From Umbilicaria muhlenbergii (taxonomy: Eukaryota; Ascomycota; Lecanoromycetes; Umbilicariales; Umbilicariaceae): DNA of 64,000 bases. Below, piece after piece: positions 46,318 through 58,562 of this stretch (position 1 is the stretch's first letter; each line of letters begins with the position of its first letter). The stretch covers positions 2,166,808-2,230,807 of the forward strand of contig KK106983.1 of NCBI GenBank assembly GCA_000611775.1. Direction: 5' to 3'. The notes under the pieces are model-generated. The model ran no database searches. It saw nothing but the letters and a program-made list of their open reading frames with translations, and had not been told where the DNA came from. Made by a program: the position numbers and the translations under genes.

Positions 46318-48207
46318 TCATCTATCATCCGCAGCCCACGACCGGATTGCCCACATCATATCTGAACGTATGAGTCGTCGGGGTATCTCCCACAGGCCAC
46401 CCCGATGGTCAGTCAAGTACGAGTCGAGGGCGTTGAACATCCGATCGACTCCCACTTTTGTAGAGCCATAAAGCTGTATGCCCGAGAGTGAAAGTACTGT
46501 AAGGGGAAGAGCAATTGCGATATACGTCCAGAAAGACACCGGTCTGCCATTGTTGAACTGTCGAACGTTCATCCCCAGTAAGGACGCCGTGAAAGAGAGC
46601 GGTACGGATATCGTTGCAAGCGTCGTGAGACGACTGCACTCTGTCAGCGCTGATGCATGATCGAGGACCCAAGTGGTCCAGGGGCCTGCATACATACCCA
46701 ATTTTCCTCGACAGTAGAATAGATTTGTGGCTCACGTGAATGGAGGCAGCAGAACTGCGCATGGCTGCATGCTTATCCATACGATCAATGACTCGCTTAG
46801 CTGTCTCCGAAATCATATCGAAGTCTTTCATGACCGCACGAAGTAGTTTGTCGCAGCCCTTGTTCGTATAGTCTGCCGTAAACGTGTCTGCGGCTCTGTG
46901 TTGCTCAAAGTCCCGAGAGAGGTACTCGGAGATGTCATACGTGTTGGAAATGACGATCTGTAGGAAGTCTCTCATACCCCCCGACCGTCTAGTAGAAGAA
47001 CACCAATCCTCCTTAGGATCGTAGTCTATGTTTTCCCAGCGTGCATCGAAAGCCCCAACTCTTGTTATCATCTGGAGCAACTGATGTGCCACAATCTTAG
47101 CTACTACGAAAGGTACGTAAAACGAGGTCCACCATCGCTTTCTTTCGCCAGAGAAGATATTTCCAGTTCTGAGAGCAAGCTATTCCTCAGTGATACTGCT
47201 TGGGACGCATCAAAGGGTGGCTCCAATGATGCCTCGTGCAGATTCATCTTTGAGATGCCACTGTGATATCGTTGGGGAGAGCAGAAAGCGCAGTTTGCGT
47301 AATATCTGGCAAGCTCATTTGGTGGTTCTTCCTCACGGCGCACATCAACCAAGGAGTCCGAGAGTAAAATGCCTTGATTTACTTGTCAGCGTGCTTTACC
47401 AATCTCGAAGATTGCTTACCAGTTCTAAGCTCTTCGAACCATGCATACGTAACGTTTTCCTCATCACAAGTTGACCAGTCTATATAGTGGCGTTGCATAC
47501 CTGCCGACTTGCGTTGCCGTTGGAAGGGGGTGTAACTTGATTGCCTGTAGAACGGAAGAGAGAGATAGGAGTTGTAATCCACATCACTAGGAAGTCTATG
47601 GTTCCGACGCGACGCAAGAAGACTTCCGAAAGTCCCGCGTTTGTGGTACTCCAAAGGCAGAAAACTTTCGAAGAATGATGGATCGCAATTGAACGCTGTG
47701 CCCAGTATCTCAACCACTGGCTGTGATATGTCTTCGACGAGTAGGAAACGATCGCATGTCGGAGGAGATATTTTTGAACGTTCGAGAAACGCCTTTAGGC
47801 TGTCAAGGTTCTGTAAATGGCAGGTACTAATTCCGCCATGCGGCATGCTTCCATGTTGTTAGTGGAAGACACTACTGACTAGGGCAAGCATGGGATGTAC
47901 CAATCCACGACAATGATATCGACATGGGTAGTAACCTTCCAAGCAAAGACTGTTGGGTCGTCTGCCTGCCGACCACCATTGGGTTCAAGCAAGAAATCGA
48001 GCAGTCTCCGTAAATGCGGCTGTTCCTTACTTTCTCAAGGGAATCAAATTAGTAAACCATGAGTAGCTTCTAGGCATGAAGACATACCTTTTGGTATTGA
48101 ACGAATTCTGTAAAGGTCAAAGGCGAAGCTTCTGTCTCCTCGTCGCCAGGAACAGCCGCGCCCTCGGCCCTGCTCGACGAAGTAGGAGCTGCCGCCACGG
48201 TAGCCAT
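46318..48207 (-). CDS. CorA-like membrane protein with one apparent 1-nt deletion
   Basis: Fungal CorA-like proteins have a large cytosolic domain and two C-terminal helices with a GMN motif; CorA proper carries Mg2+. Exons in transcript order: 48207-48088, 48025-47901, 47847-47420, 47372-46736, 46638-46318. Seen: MATVAAAPTSSSRAEGA start, LRRLLDFLLEPNGG, KVTTHVDIIVVD, ISPPTCDRFLLVED, FFESFLPLEYHKRG, YDISEYLSRDFEQH, KRVIDRMDKHAAM, then helix 1 ending in LLGMNVRQF and helix 2 (FWTYIAIALPLTVLSL). Exon 4 changes frame at an AAAA run (47119-47122): one extra base would give a continuous protein, and exon phase on both sides also demands exactly one missing base. It is either a sequencing error or a fresh mutation. 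Confidence 0.75.
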
Positions 48208-48899
48208 GTCGTCACGTGCAACCAAGCGAAGTAAAGGAAAGGAGCACGACGCCTTCGCGGTGATGCATATCTTATAGAGGGCGGGCAGGGCTGTTTCACT
48301 CCGCGCGCTCCTCGAGAGCGGCTGACGTGCACATGCGGCGAGGCTGTTGGCTGCATAAGACAGTCACACAAGGCTGAGCCATGGGCTGATTCCATGGCAG
48401 CTAAGCAAGAAGTGCTTTGCCAGGTTGTTGCAGATATGCTTGCCCGATGGGCTGTGCTAGAAGACATTCTCAACTCTTGACGATGCTTTCAGGCAGAGGT
48501 TGAAAATGACTCGTTACCGGGTCCTTGTACAACGGCCACCTAAATCCATAATCTTCGACTACACGTTTACCACTCAACGCTTGATCATGTAACCATTTAC
48601 CTTCTTCCTCCTCCTGCGTTGCGGTATCAGGGGTCAGGATGGGGGTGAGCGCAGCAAGCGTTTAAGTGGTCTGGGCTAGAAATATACATATCTATAAAAA
48701 GCTGGGGGTGTCGTTCTGCGAGAACCCCTGGTTGCTTTGAGCTAGACTTCTAGATTGCTTCCGGACCGGCACATCCAGCTGCAGACTTGAGGAACCGACC
48801 GCCTTATGTAGCTGTGTATTATCTACCTCAGTTAACACTCGAGTACGACTACCGTCAGAACTGCTGGATCTTGCACAGAACACAGCAAGCATTGTTTAA
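48208..48899. other. Intergenic
   Basis: Promoter side of the CorA-like gene and 3' flank of the secreted-protein gene. No gene seen. Confidence 0.5.
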
Positions 48900-49516
48900 T
48901 CACTGAGCGGGTCCAATCATCCCAGCCCCAACCTCATTAGCCCCATCAAAGATAGTGAAAGTAGCAGCCCCATACTCATGGCTCCCCATATAATCCCTCA
49001 AAGCCGCAATCGCCGCCCTCAAAACCCCATACGTCTGCTGATGGTTATTCGTATTCCACGTCTGGAAACTCATAAGAGAAGGTCCGATGTAATCCACTCT
49101 CCCACCCACGATCACGCTGTCCCCTAAGCTGAGAAGGGCTTGTTGCACGAATGCTTGGGCGACGTTGAGCATGGGAAGGATAAGGTTGGCGGGCAGAGCG
49201 CCCCTCATGGTGAGGATTACATAGGTTTGACTGTTTGGCGCGTCCCAGCGTACTGTGCTCGTACCCCTGCGGGGTTCGAGGCTTGCAGTGGCGAGGCATC
49301 GGTGGGCGAATAACCTGGAGCGGACGGTGAGTGTCAGTCAGGTTTTTGCGCGACGTGGGTCTGGCCACCGTGGACTCACGTTCCCGCTATTGTAAGCGGG
49401 GTGATGGCGCAGTACTGGTTTCGAGCGATTGCAGATGAGGCGATGAATGGTATCGCTGAGATGAAAGCGGCGCTGTGGACAAGGGCTGCAACAATATGTA
49501 CAATAGACATCCGCAT
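48900..49516 (-). CDS. Small secreted protein, family A member 1
   Basis: Exons 49516-49380 and 49314-48900 give 183 aa. Signal peptide MRMSIVHIVAALVHSAAFIS, then a mature protein with few cysteines (NQYCAI, HRC). The C-terminal half reads NNHQQTYGVLRAAIAALRDY and ATFTIFDGANEVGAG. The gene at 58563-59217 has the same architecture: both first exons are exactly 137 nt, and both introns interrupt the Thr codon of the same AGT-L motif. I cannot name the family; a secreted fungal protein of unknown role is the safe call. Confidence 0.75.
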
Positions 49517-49811
49517 GTTGGGTTAGTCTCTGATTGCCTCCGGAGATTTCAATTCGAGAAGACTGGAACCATGCATGGTTTTAGATGTGCCTCTTAAATC
49601 ATGACGACACGTTTCACCGGAAGAGTCGCCAGTCGCGAATGTTTCAAATGTCCGAACCTTTTGTGCAGCGAAGGACCTAGCACGTAGTTCCAGCATTGTT
49701 GTCTCGGGGCGCAGTCAGGATTGACATTGGTGTGACGGTTGACCAGAATAGTGATGTTCATTTTCCCATCAAGGAAAAAGCCTGTTGATGGTTGGGTTGA
49801 TGGCACGCATA

Positions 49812-51260
49812 TTAGCTACTGAGATACCTCCGCCATCCGTTCCTCACGCAGTGTCTTTTCCCGTCCTCTCCTTCCCCGACTATGAATTTCTCCCATCTAC
49901 CGTCTCTCCCGGCCCCAATGACGAGTATGGTATAGTCGTTCGCCCATCCGATAACACCTTTCGGTGGCCGCCCACCTGGTATACCGGGAATGGGGATAGG
50001 AGCAGTATTGGTACTACCAACTCCAGTGTGTGGATCATCACCCATCTCGAAATGGGCGGACGTGAAAGAGTATATGTCAGAGAAAACCCGGGGAAGTAAG
50101 GGTATTTTCCCGAGGATGCCCCACTTTTGTTTATTGCCTTCCTCGCCACTGCCATGTGAGGACAGGCTGGCCGATGCACCATGTTGTCTTTTGGAATTCG
50201 CCCATTCATTGTATGGTTCGTGTAAAGGGTGTGGGAGATCAAAGATGTGAAGGGTGGATTTGTCGGAGGTGACAGCTAGCAATTGGCTGGAGGGTGATAT
50301 GCCTATGGAATATATCGTAGCATGGTCAACCCCGCGGCGAAGCTCCCCGATACGAGCCCAGTTATTTGCGGAGAACACCCGTATCAGCGTGCCCTGATGA
50401 ACGGTTAGTACGCTATCCAGCATAGAGTCTTGGGAAAGTTAAGACATGCCGTCTCGCTGGCAGTTGCAAGCACTTCTCCGTCAGGACTTAGATCCATAGC
50501 TCTGAGAGGCGACCCATGTGCTGGGAATATGCTCACGTTTCCAGTCCCTATCTCTACTATTTGCACTTGCCCGGGCGTACGCCCCGGAAATGCCACTACT
50601 TTAGTCCCGAGACAACAAAGACCAAGAGGATTGTCTGCGGTCTCAAAAACCGCGAGCTTCTCAGGAGGAGAAGAGAAGGCGTATATATGGATGCTGTTCT
50701 GGAGAGCAACGATAATCCTTGTCCGCGAGAGCCGGACTCGATTGACCGTGGTGCGGAATTCAAGGGTTATTGCCGCCTTTTGCTTATTGTCATCCCATAT
50801 TATCACCTTACTCGAACCGTCAGCTATGTGATAACGGAATGCCTGGCTGCTTTGAAGAAGCTTACTGACCTTGTTCTGCGGAAACTTCGGTTGCTTGCCT
50901 CCTCCGACTAGAGCTATGTAGTTCGCTCGACCAAGCATCTCAGCGACCCCAATCCCAGCATTGAAGTCTGGACAGCACTGGTGTCAGTAAAAGCTTAGCT
51001 GCCGGCCCCACGTAGAGGAGACAGCCTTCCTGCTACGTTGAAGGTGGGTACCTACCTCGAGAGACCTTGAGTTCGCAGCGTTCTGCATTGAATACTACCA
51101 ACGAAGTCTTAGTATGTTAGAAGCTTCATGGCACACAGAGCATCCACCTACCACAGAAGCCGGTATCAAGTCCAACAGAGAAGCAGCTGCTATCTTGATT
51201 GAAGGCCGCGGAGAGGGACACTGGACTGGCCGAGTCATCGATAGCTTGTCTGGTATTCAT
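49812..51260 (-). CDS. hsv2: Hsv2/WIPI3-type PROPPIN
   Basis: PROPPINs are seven-bladed propellers that bind PI3P/PI(3,5)P2 and act in autophagy and vacuole/endosome traffic. Exons in transcript order: 51260-51152, 51094-51056, 50967-50870, 50806-50450, 50393-49812 (394 aa; all phases close). N-terminal blade: VSLSAAFNQDSSCFSVGLDT then GFCVFNAERCEL. The lipid-binding motif is LRRG (IGELRRGVDHATIYSI), the form typical of Hsv2/WIPI3/4 rather than FRRG of Atg18. ASETGTLIRVF precedes it. The last intron (50394-50449) has a GC donor (GCATGT) instead of GT, with a good TACTAAC branch. The C-terminal part carries a long Ser/Gly loop. It is divergent from cdc11. Confidence 0.92.
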
Positions 51261-51648
51261 TGTAGACTCCTACGACTGTAGCTATGGCGGAAGCCGCAGT
51301 AGTTGACTGCAAGCAGCCGGGGTCGAAGTAAACTTGAGTATCATGAGAATGAAGACGTGTAGCCGTTGTGAATTGAAGCGACGAGTGTTACCATGATGAC
51401 CCCTCGGTGTAGCACGCGCATCAGTATCACCTTGCTTGGAGATCTCTCGTTCGGGCCTAGTCTAGCGAATTCCCCCAGTTTCGCCAGAGGACCCCTATGT
51501 ACGTTGGACGATATACGTGCACGTTCTCATACCCTCTCCACACCAATTCTTGTCGAAGAGAGAGTATTCCCATTTCTGAGCACTGCCCTACCCTTCGCAC
51601 ACTTCACACCGCGGCATAGCACTGCGATTCGTGCTGCAGCGTTCCATC
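51261..51648. promoter_or_regulatory. Shared divergent promoter, hsv2 and septin gene
   Basis: The two start codons face away from each other across 388 bp with no other frame, so this stretch must hold both promoters. No clear TATA box is seen; C/T-rich text lies near the septin side. Confidence 0.6.
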
Positions 51649-53202
51649 ATGTCGTCCCCGCTCAACGCAGTACGTTCTTCTGCCCTGGCGGCTAAGCCAA
51701 AGTGAAATGCACCACATGGCGTAGCTTCTGCTTCTTGTCCTCCATCATTGTCAGCTATTCACTAACTCAACTATTGTGCGTAGATCAAGATGCGTCGGAA
51801 GAAGAATGTGAAGAAAGGTATCCAGTTCTGCCTGATGGTGTGTGGTGCATCAGGGACCGGTAGGCCCACTCTTCGGGACGCTGACTCCAGCTCCGGTATG
51901 CTGAACAACTGTTGTAAGGACGTACCACCTTTGTCAATACCTTGTGCGGGAAGCGGGTGTTACAAGGGAAAGATGCGGACGATGCCTCGAATGCGCATCT
52001 TGAAGAGGGGGTAAGGATCAAGCCAATAACCGTTGGTGGGTAGACCCAAGCACCACCTGGGGCAGGTCAATGGGGCTCTGACACTTCACTAGAGCTGGAA
52101 TTGGATGAAGAAGGCACTCGCATATCTCTTACAATCGTCGATACTCCCGGCTTTGGCGACCAGATCGATAACGAATCAAGGTGGGCCATGAATAGATCCA
52201 GCTCCTCGGTCATGACAGCTTGTGTGCTAACAATGCTCTCATAGCTTCTCGGAGATAGTTGGCTACCTCGAACGGCAATACGACGATATTCTGGCAGAAG
52301 AGTCGCGCATCAAGCGAAACCCGAGATTCAGAGACAACCGTGTGCATGTTCTATTGTATTTCATCACTCCTACGGGTCATGGGTAAGCTGGGCAAGTCTG
52401 CTGATATGGGATCCGATGCTGATGATAGAATATAGTCTCCGAGAGCTGGATATCGAGCTTATGAAGCGCCTTTCACCCCGCGTGAACGTTATTCCCGTCA
52501 TTGGCAAGGCAGATTCCCTTACACCAGCCGAGCTTGCAGAATCAAAGAAGTTGGTCATGGAGGATATTGAGCACTACCGCATCCCTGTCTACAATTTTCC
52601 ATACGACATCGAAGAGGATGATGAAGACACCGTGGAAGAAAACGCCGAGTTGCGAGGCCTGATGCCTTTTGCTATCGTGGGTTCAGAAGAAGTAGTCGAG
52701 ATCGGTGGCCGACGTGTTCGAGCAAGACAATACCCCTGGGGTGTGGTCGAGGTGGATAACCCACGACATTCCGACTTCCTAGCTATCAGGAGTGCTCTTT
52801 TGCACAGCCACCTTGCGGACCTAAAGGAAATCACACATGACTTCCTCTACGAGAACTACCGAACGGAGAAACTTAGCAAGAGTGTCGACGGTGGCGCCGG
52901 GGCGTAAGTCAAATCCACGGCTCCAGTGTCTTTCCAAGGTGCTAATTACTAGTGGATTTCGCAGTGACTCGTCCATGAATCCCGAGGATTTGGCTTCCCA
53001 ATCTGTCCGACTCAAGGAAGAGCAGCTCCGGAGAGAAGAGGAGAAGCTTCGAGAAATCGAGGTCAAGGTGCAGCGAGAGATCAACGAGAAGAGACAAGAA
53101 CTCCTTGCTCGCGAGAGCCAACTGAAGGAGATAGAGGCACGCATGCACAGAGAGCAGAGCAGCACTCCTATGGATGAGACTAATGGCGAGCTCGGCGCTT
53201 GA
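51649..53202 (+). CDS. cdc11: Septin, Cdc11/AspA class
   Basis: Septins form hetero-oligomeric filaments at septa and hyphal necks; the Cdc11 class caps the rod. Exons 51649-51669, 51784-51859, 51919-52035, 52093-52180, 52245-52382, 52436-52903 and 52965-53202 give 381 aa. Seen: MSSPLNA, the polybasic lipid-binding stretch KMRRKKNVKKGI, the P-loop GASGTGRTTFVNTL (Arg where GTPases have Lys, as in Cdc11-type septins), the G3 motif DTPGFG, LYFITPTGHGLRELDIELMK, G4 GKAD, the septin unique element HDFLYENYRTEKL, and a C-terminal coiled coil (RLKEEQLRREEEKLREIEVK). FDD/YDDILAEESRIKRNPRF marks the Cdc11 class rather than Cdc3. Introns are 53-114 nt. Confidence 0.95.
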
Positions 53203-53892
53203 GGTGTTTACTGAGAGCACGGCTCAAAGAGAAGGATCTTTGCTATGCTATGGAAGGAGGTGTCAGCGAAGCAACAGGTGCTAAGGAACTAATTGTCCAT
53301 GCGGGGTCTTTTCACGGGAAGCGGTAGAGATTCTCCGAATCGTTTCGTTCTTCTGGCTAGCTCCACTGATCCAGCGCCGAGAATATGGGCTTGTAGCAAG
53401 AGCGCGTGGGACAAAAGGGTTGTTAGGCGTCTTATTTCGGCCTGCGATATAGTCACTGTTAGTCACTGTTTATGGCAGGGCAAATGCGTAAACCATTTAC
53501 AATGGTACACGGAGCAAGAGGACAATGTAACCTGGCTGCTGGACTGCCAGACGAAGAGATACCATGTAAAGCTTGACACAGGCCGGACACCAAACGCAGC
53601 GGGGAAGGCTGCTAACGTAATGCCGTGGCGATATGTGTGCGGCCACTTGGAACGGAAGGAGAGTCTTTGTTTCACCGAGGATTCGCGAACAGACGTCAGC
53701 CCTGCCACATGATCGATAGGAGTTGGTGACGCCGCTCCGCCCTGCCGCCCCGGCCACAGGCCAACCTTAACTGGTCGCACCATTTCTACGGCATTCACGG
53801 ACATTCGACTGAACCTCGTCTCGCCACCTCTTCGTACTCTTTTCAGTCTATTCGCGATTATAGTAATCCCAAAGCCAGCACAATACGTCCAG
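53203..53892. other. Intergenic, septin to bxi1
   Basis: No gene supported; short antisense frames look like shadows. 53760-53890 has the C-rich character of a fungal 5' leader. Confidence 0.5.
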
Positions 53893-54836
53893 ATGGCCGC
53901 GAACACCAAGTACCAAGCTGCGCCGCAGCGCGATTCTTTTGACGAACCCAACTACACCCAAGCGCCTCCATCCTACCAGGCTGAAAGCAGCACTCACGAC
54001 AACCTGCTTGGTGCTCCGAGAGGCGAAGACGACAATGTCCCTGATGATTTCAAGGTAGATCCACGGCGTCCAGATATCCGCGGACAAGAGATGACTGACC
54101 TGATCCAGTTCGGTGGTTCAGTGGCAGAGGCCACGCTACCTATTCGTATGCAGTTCGTCCGTAAGGTCTACGCCATCTTGTAAGACACTTCTTCTAGGTC
54201 CCCTATTGATTCTCAGCACGGTGCTAATGCTGTATCTGCAGGACCGTCCAGCTGCTCGCAACCGCGATCCTAAGTTCGATCTCGTTCGTCAGCGCCGGAT
54301 ATAAGAGCTGGATCCAAAGCAATCAATGGATGATGTGGATCTCGCTCTTTGGCGCCATCGGGTTCATGCTCTTGACGTTCTGGAAGAGGAAATCCTATCC
54401 TACAAACCTGCTGTTCCTGAGCGGCTTTACCGCGCTCGAGGCATACTCGATATCAGTGATTACGTCGTTCTACGAGTCGAAGATCGTTCTCGAGGCTCTC
54501 ATTCTAACGCTTGGGATCTTCGTCGCTCTTACGATCTTTGCGTGCCAGACCAAGTACGACTTTACCTCGTGGATGCCATACCTATTTGGGAGTCTGTGGG
54601 CTCTGATCCTCTTCGGGTTCATGGCCGCTTTCTTCCCTTACAACAGCACGGCGGAGCTGGCATACGGAGCCATCGCGGCTTTGATTTTCAGTGGATATAT
54701 CCTGGTCGACACACAGCTGGTAATGCGACATTATCATGTGGAAGAGGAGATTGCGGCCGCCATCTCACTTTACTTGGATATCATTAACCTCTTCCTCGCA
54801 ATCCTGAGGATCTTGAATAGCCAGCAGAACAACTAG
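53893..54836 (+). CDS. bxi1: BAX inhibitor-1 family protein (Bxi1/Ybh3 type)
   Basis: Seven-helix ER/vacuole membrane protein of the TMBIM family, linked to cell-death and calcium control. Exons 53893-54179 and 54242-54836 give 293 aa. The N-terminus (about 80 residues) is Pro/Gln-rich and cytosolic; the conserved core starts at FGGSVAEATLPIRMQFVRKV and runs through TVQLLATAILSSISFVSAGY, FWKRKSYPTNLLFLSGFTAL, VLEALILTLGIFVALTIFAC, DFTSWMPYLFGSLWALILF and YGAIAALIFSGYILVDTQLV. It ends in the signature EEIAAAISLYLDIINLFL and a polar tail. Length and order are those of the family. Confidence 0.95.
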
Positions 54837-55413
54837 ACGTTGCCGAATCCAAATCAGGGCTGGATTATGTGTAGATGGAGAATGGGCTTGATGTTATGAG
54901 CAAGGCAGGGAGTCTGGAAGGGTTACTGTTCTCCTTAGGTTTCAATGGACGGTGCAAGGCTATGATATTGGGGTTAATGGAAGGAATTTAAAATTCTGGG
55001 CTTTCTCACCTGCTGTACGCAATAGAATGCACAATAAGTAAACCTGTCTCCCAATGCTCTTCGTACTGCTGAGCGAAGCTTCGCTTGAGAATGGTGAGAT
55101 CTTCGATCCCTGGTAGGAATGCGAAGACCCTTGGAAAGGAACATGAACAGATTGTTGATCTATGGTTCTGAGTACCCCTTCCACCATAGGACATGGATAG
55201 TGATCGCTCGAGGGATCTTTCGCTGTGCTACTCGCACCGACATTGCATTTGATAAGGCTGAGAGATGGCTTGGCGGCGAGCCGAGACATCGATGCCGAAT
55301 TTTTGGAGCAACCACATGAGCCCTTCAAATCAATCTTGACTGTCGCAGACAGAGTGTAGCCAATCCTCTTCCTGTCAACTACATATCTCATTGGGCCACC
55401 GCCTAGAGCTCCA
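54837..55413. other. Intergenic, bxi1 to mS45
   Basis: An antisense frame covers 54960-55454, but it has no recognisable domain and overlaps the next gene's start. I treat the stretch as non-coding. Confidence 0.45.
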
Positions 55414-56740
55414 ATGCCACCACGAATACCCAAGGCGCCTCTCCAGTTGGGCATGCAACCACCTTCCTCTTCTCTAAGCCCTTCATATTGTCAACGTTTA
55501 CGCAATGCTCCTTCGAAGCAATTCTCATCATCGTCTCGAAATGCCACACGTCAAAGACGCGAAATGTTCCGCTGGATAAATGGCGCAGGCGCTGTTTTTC
55601 GACATCCTCTTCCAGGCTCAACAAACTACCTTAATGCCTACGATCTCTCAGGCAACCTCCTTCGCGCGTCCAGGCGCGCGGACGCTCGTCCAAATCAGGA
55701 TGAGGATGCTCCTGCCCCCCCGCCTGGGGAAGAAGAAGCTGGTTCTGAGAGTGGAGAAAGCAATCTTGCCAATGATGTTCCTATACCACGAGAAAACTTA
55801 GAAGATTTGATACCTTTTCCATTGAACAGACAGTTCAGAAGTCAACCGGTACTCAGCGAGGAGTTAAGGGAGGAGATCTGGGAAAGAGTCACTATACAGG
55901 GGAAGAGTGTGAGGCTTGTGAGTGCGGAACTGGGGGTCGAGATGAGTAGGGTTGGCGCAGTCGTAAGACTCAAGACTGTCGAGAAGCAGTGGACACAGAA
56001 GGTATGTCAATCTTTGCCCGACACTCTTGTCGCATTACGGCGTTTCATTATATGATGAGACTTTAAAATTCGATTAGTCTTGAAGACTTACCCATGGTTA
56101 CAAACATTTTCAATTCTCTGATTTCTCCCCTCGCAACTGCAAAAGTATAACTCGCCAGCACTGCGACCTATCGTACTGACTTGTGGATTTGAAGGGCAAA
56201 CGCCTCGCCATGCCGTACGCCCGTGCTATCCTCTCTATGCTTCCAACCACTCCTTTTGACCGCAACCACCCCACCCCTCATGAGTCAATCAACGACCTTC
56301 CTGTTCATAAAGATACCCTTCGACAAATCTTTCATCCCGTGTCCGAGTCCCGCCATTTCACTCGCGTCGACGCAGGCAAAGTCTTCTCTCCGACCCTCCT
56401 GCCTGCCGATGACCGCATCCCGCATCCAGAGCTCATCCAGCTCGAAAGAGATAGACAAAGCGATATGACACCACAAGAACGGATCGCAAAGCAAAGGGAG
56501 AAACTAAACATGGAGAAACAAGACAGAGAGGAGAGAGAGAAAGCAAGGAAGGCAAAGGAGGAGAGGGAGTTAAAGAGGGTCGCGCCACCTCAGGGCAGAT
56601 GGGAGTTTAGATTCAGAGATGTCAGTGTGGAGAGTGTCGGCAAAGATGGAAGGCACAAGAGAGGGGTCGGTGCGAGGTATGGCATTCCTCATGAGGATAG
56701 AAAGAGAGGCCAGATTAAGATTCCCACGCGGGTGGAATAG
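55414..56740 (+). CDS. mrps35: Mitoribosomal small-subunit protein mS45 (Bot1/MRPS35 family)
   Basis: Fungal mS45, also called eukaryotic mitochondrial regulator (Bot1 in S. pombe), is a small-subunit protein of the mitochondrial ribosome. Exons 55414-56001 and 56195-56740 (377 aa) join QWTQK to GKRLAMPYARAILSMLPTTP across a 193-nt intron with branch TACTGAC. The N-terminus is Arg/Ser/Pro-rich with few acids (a mitochondrial presequence), followed by REMFRWINGAGAVFRHPLPG and STNYLNAYDLSGNLLRA, an acidic linker, PFPLNRQFRSQPVLSEELRE and VSAELGVEMSRVGAVVRLKT. After the intron comes a highly charged helical tail ending GQIKIPTRVE. Domain order and length fit the family. Confidence 0.93.
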
Positions 56741-58562
56741 GTCTCATGTGGGTAGGTCTCCTTTGAGACCATCCGTGCTTACGAATGGGATTCTTTCTTT
56801 GTTATGAGTCTTGCGAGACTCAGGACAATACCCTAAGCGCCGATGCTTCTATTCCAATAGCGAAACGGAAGCTCTGTCATTTGTACACTACAACTTCGCG
56901 AATGTGCTTGCGGTCTTTACATCAAATGGATTCGCTGCACCTTTATCTTCGTCACGTTGGCAGGTCGCAACGCCTTTTTCCACTTTCTCTCTGCTCTGGC
57001 ATGGCTCTACCCGTTCGAATGAGGATTTCTAAGGAGGCTTACCAGTGGGAGGACGCAGCCACAAGTTTACCTTACCAAGCTTATGTCTTTGTCACGAAAT
57101 CCATTATCAGCGCTTTTCGAATATCCGCTTGGGGAATCCCCATGTTTTTGCAACATCGAATTCGCGGCAATGACCATGTTCTCGTCGCGCTTGCATTCTT
57201 GCAATGCCCTTGTTTTTGCAATGTCCATTTTCTTGTACGTTCAGGCTCTTGCACCGCCCATATGTTTCGAGAGGTCCGCCGACACTGCGGTCCCAGTTCC
57301 ACACTCTCGTCCTATACGTTTACATGGCTTGTACCTTGCACTGCTGAAACACAAGCGCGCACCATAGTTCCGAAGAGACAACATAGCGATGAACATAATA
57401 GGCGAGCGTACAAGCTACCTATACGTGTATAGTGCTTACAGAACCGTTTTATAAATCTCCGACGTTTTACTTGTGTGGGTGTTTATGTTCTGGCAAGTTG
57501 GGTTGTCGCATAGAAAGCGCGCCAATGCATCCGGAGCTGCATCCGGAGCTCCTTCCGGTCCATTGCGGAGACTTCATCATCCATGCGTCCGCTGTCACAT
57601 TACCCGCAGGACACAAACCGAGCGCTCGCTTCTTCATTGAAATACCGCAATGCGCCAGCACCGCCTCGGGCAGCTCGAGCCTCACGCCCGCAAATGGCAA
57701 AATCTTGAGGGAAAGAACGTGTCAATGTGAAACAACATATGCAAGCAGGCCCCTATTGTACTGACCCTTCGGATAGGGTTACAGGGTTGAAGCCCACTCA
57801 CGTCATGCCTTCACTACTCTTATCTGGCAATGTTGACAACGGTCGACGTTGTTGTCCCGACGCCGGATTAGTACAGCAACTGCTAGCTGGTAATCGTACG
57901 TCTTTGCTCGAAACTCCAGCGAAAGGTGGTGCCATACACGATGCTTGTCAGGAGACACGTCAGACCAAGCACTCCGTCAATTTGGCGACCGGAGGAGCCT
58001 CCGCATCATGTTGTGGTAGGCTTCGAGTAAAACCATGTTGTCCAGGTGCTCTTCGATCGGCATCGGAATCACTATATATTTTGCTCACAAAAGGTGCTTA
58101 GGGGCCAATAAGTATTCAGGTCTTCTTTCCTAAAGAGTCTTCAAGCCTTATACTGAACCGGTTCAAGTTAAGCTCGACTATAGATTTCCCAAAGTCTCGG
58201 AGATGACACGGAGGATCCAGGAGCATTCTTTGGACATCTGGAGTGCCGACGGTGGCAGATGAGACACTCAAAGTAGAAATATACTTCGAGAAATCATGGG
58301 TCTACCTAGAAACACTTGAGTCGCCAGCAACGTGCGCACCGGATACATCCTCTCGTTACTCGATCTACGCGCACGACGTCACGATTATCGAATGCTAGTC
58401 TGCGAATTGTGGCCTATCGTTGTCTTCGCCAGGTCCTCACCCTTAACCAAGTATAAAGTACGCAGAGAGCTTCACAATCGTGGAGGCTGGTCTTCTTAAG
58501 GCCCTAGATGCGTTCAACCTAAGGAGGACAACTACCCCAAGCAGAAATATTTCATCAACACC
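56741..58562. other. Intergenic with short repeats
   Basis: No gene recognised over 1.8 kb. 57120-57240 repeats TTTTTGCAA and TTGCAATG motifs, and 57528-57556 repeats GCATCCGGAGCT. A + frame at 57727-58101 is open and Cys-containing but unlike any family I know. Confidence 0.45.

Noticed and set aside
54960-55454. 164-codon antisense frame between bxi1 and mS45
   Set aside because: No domain, no splice or promoter support, and it overlaps the mS45 start.
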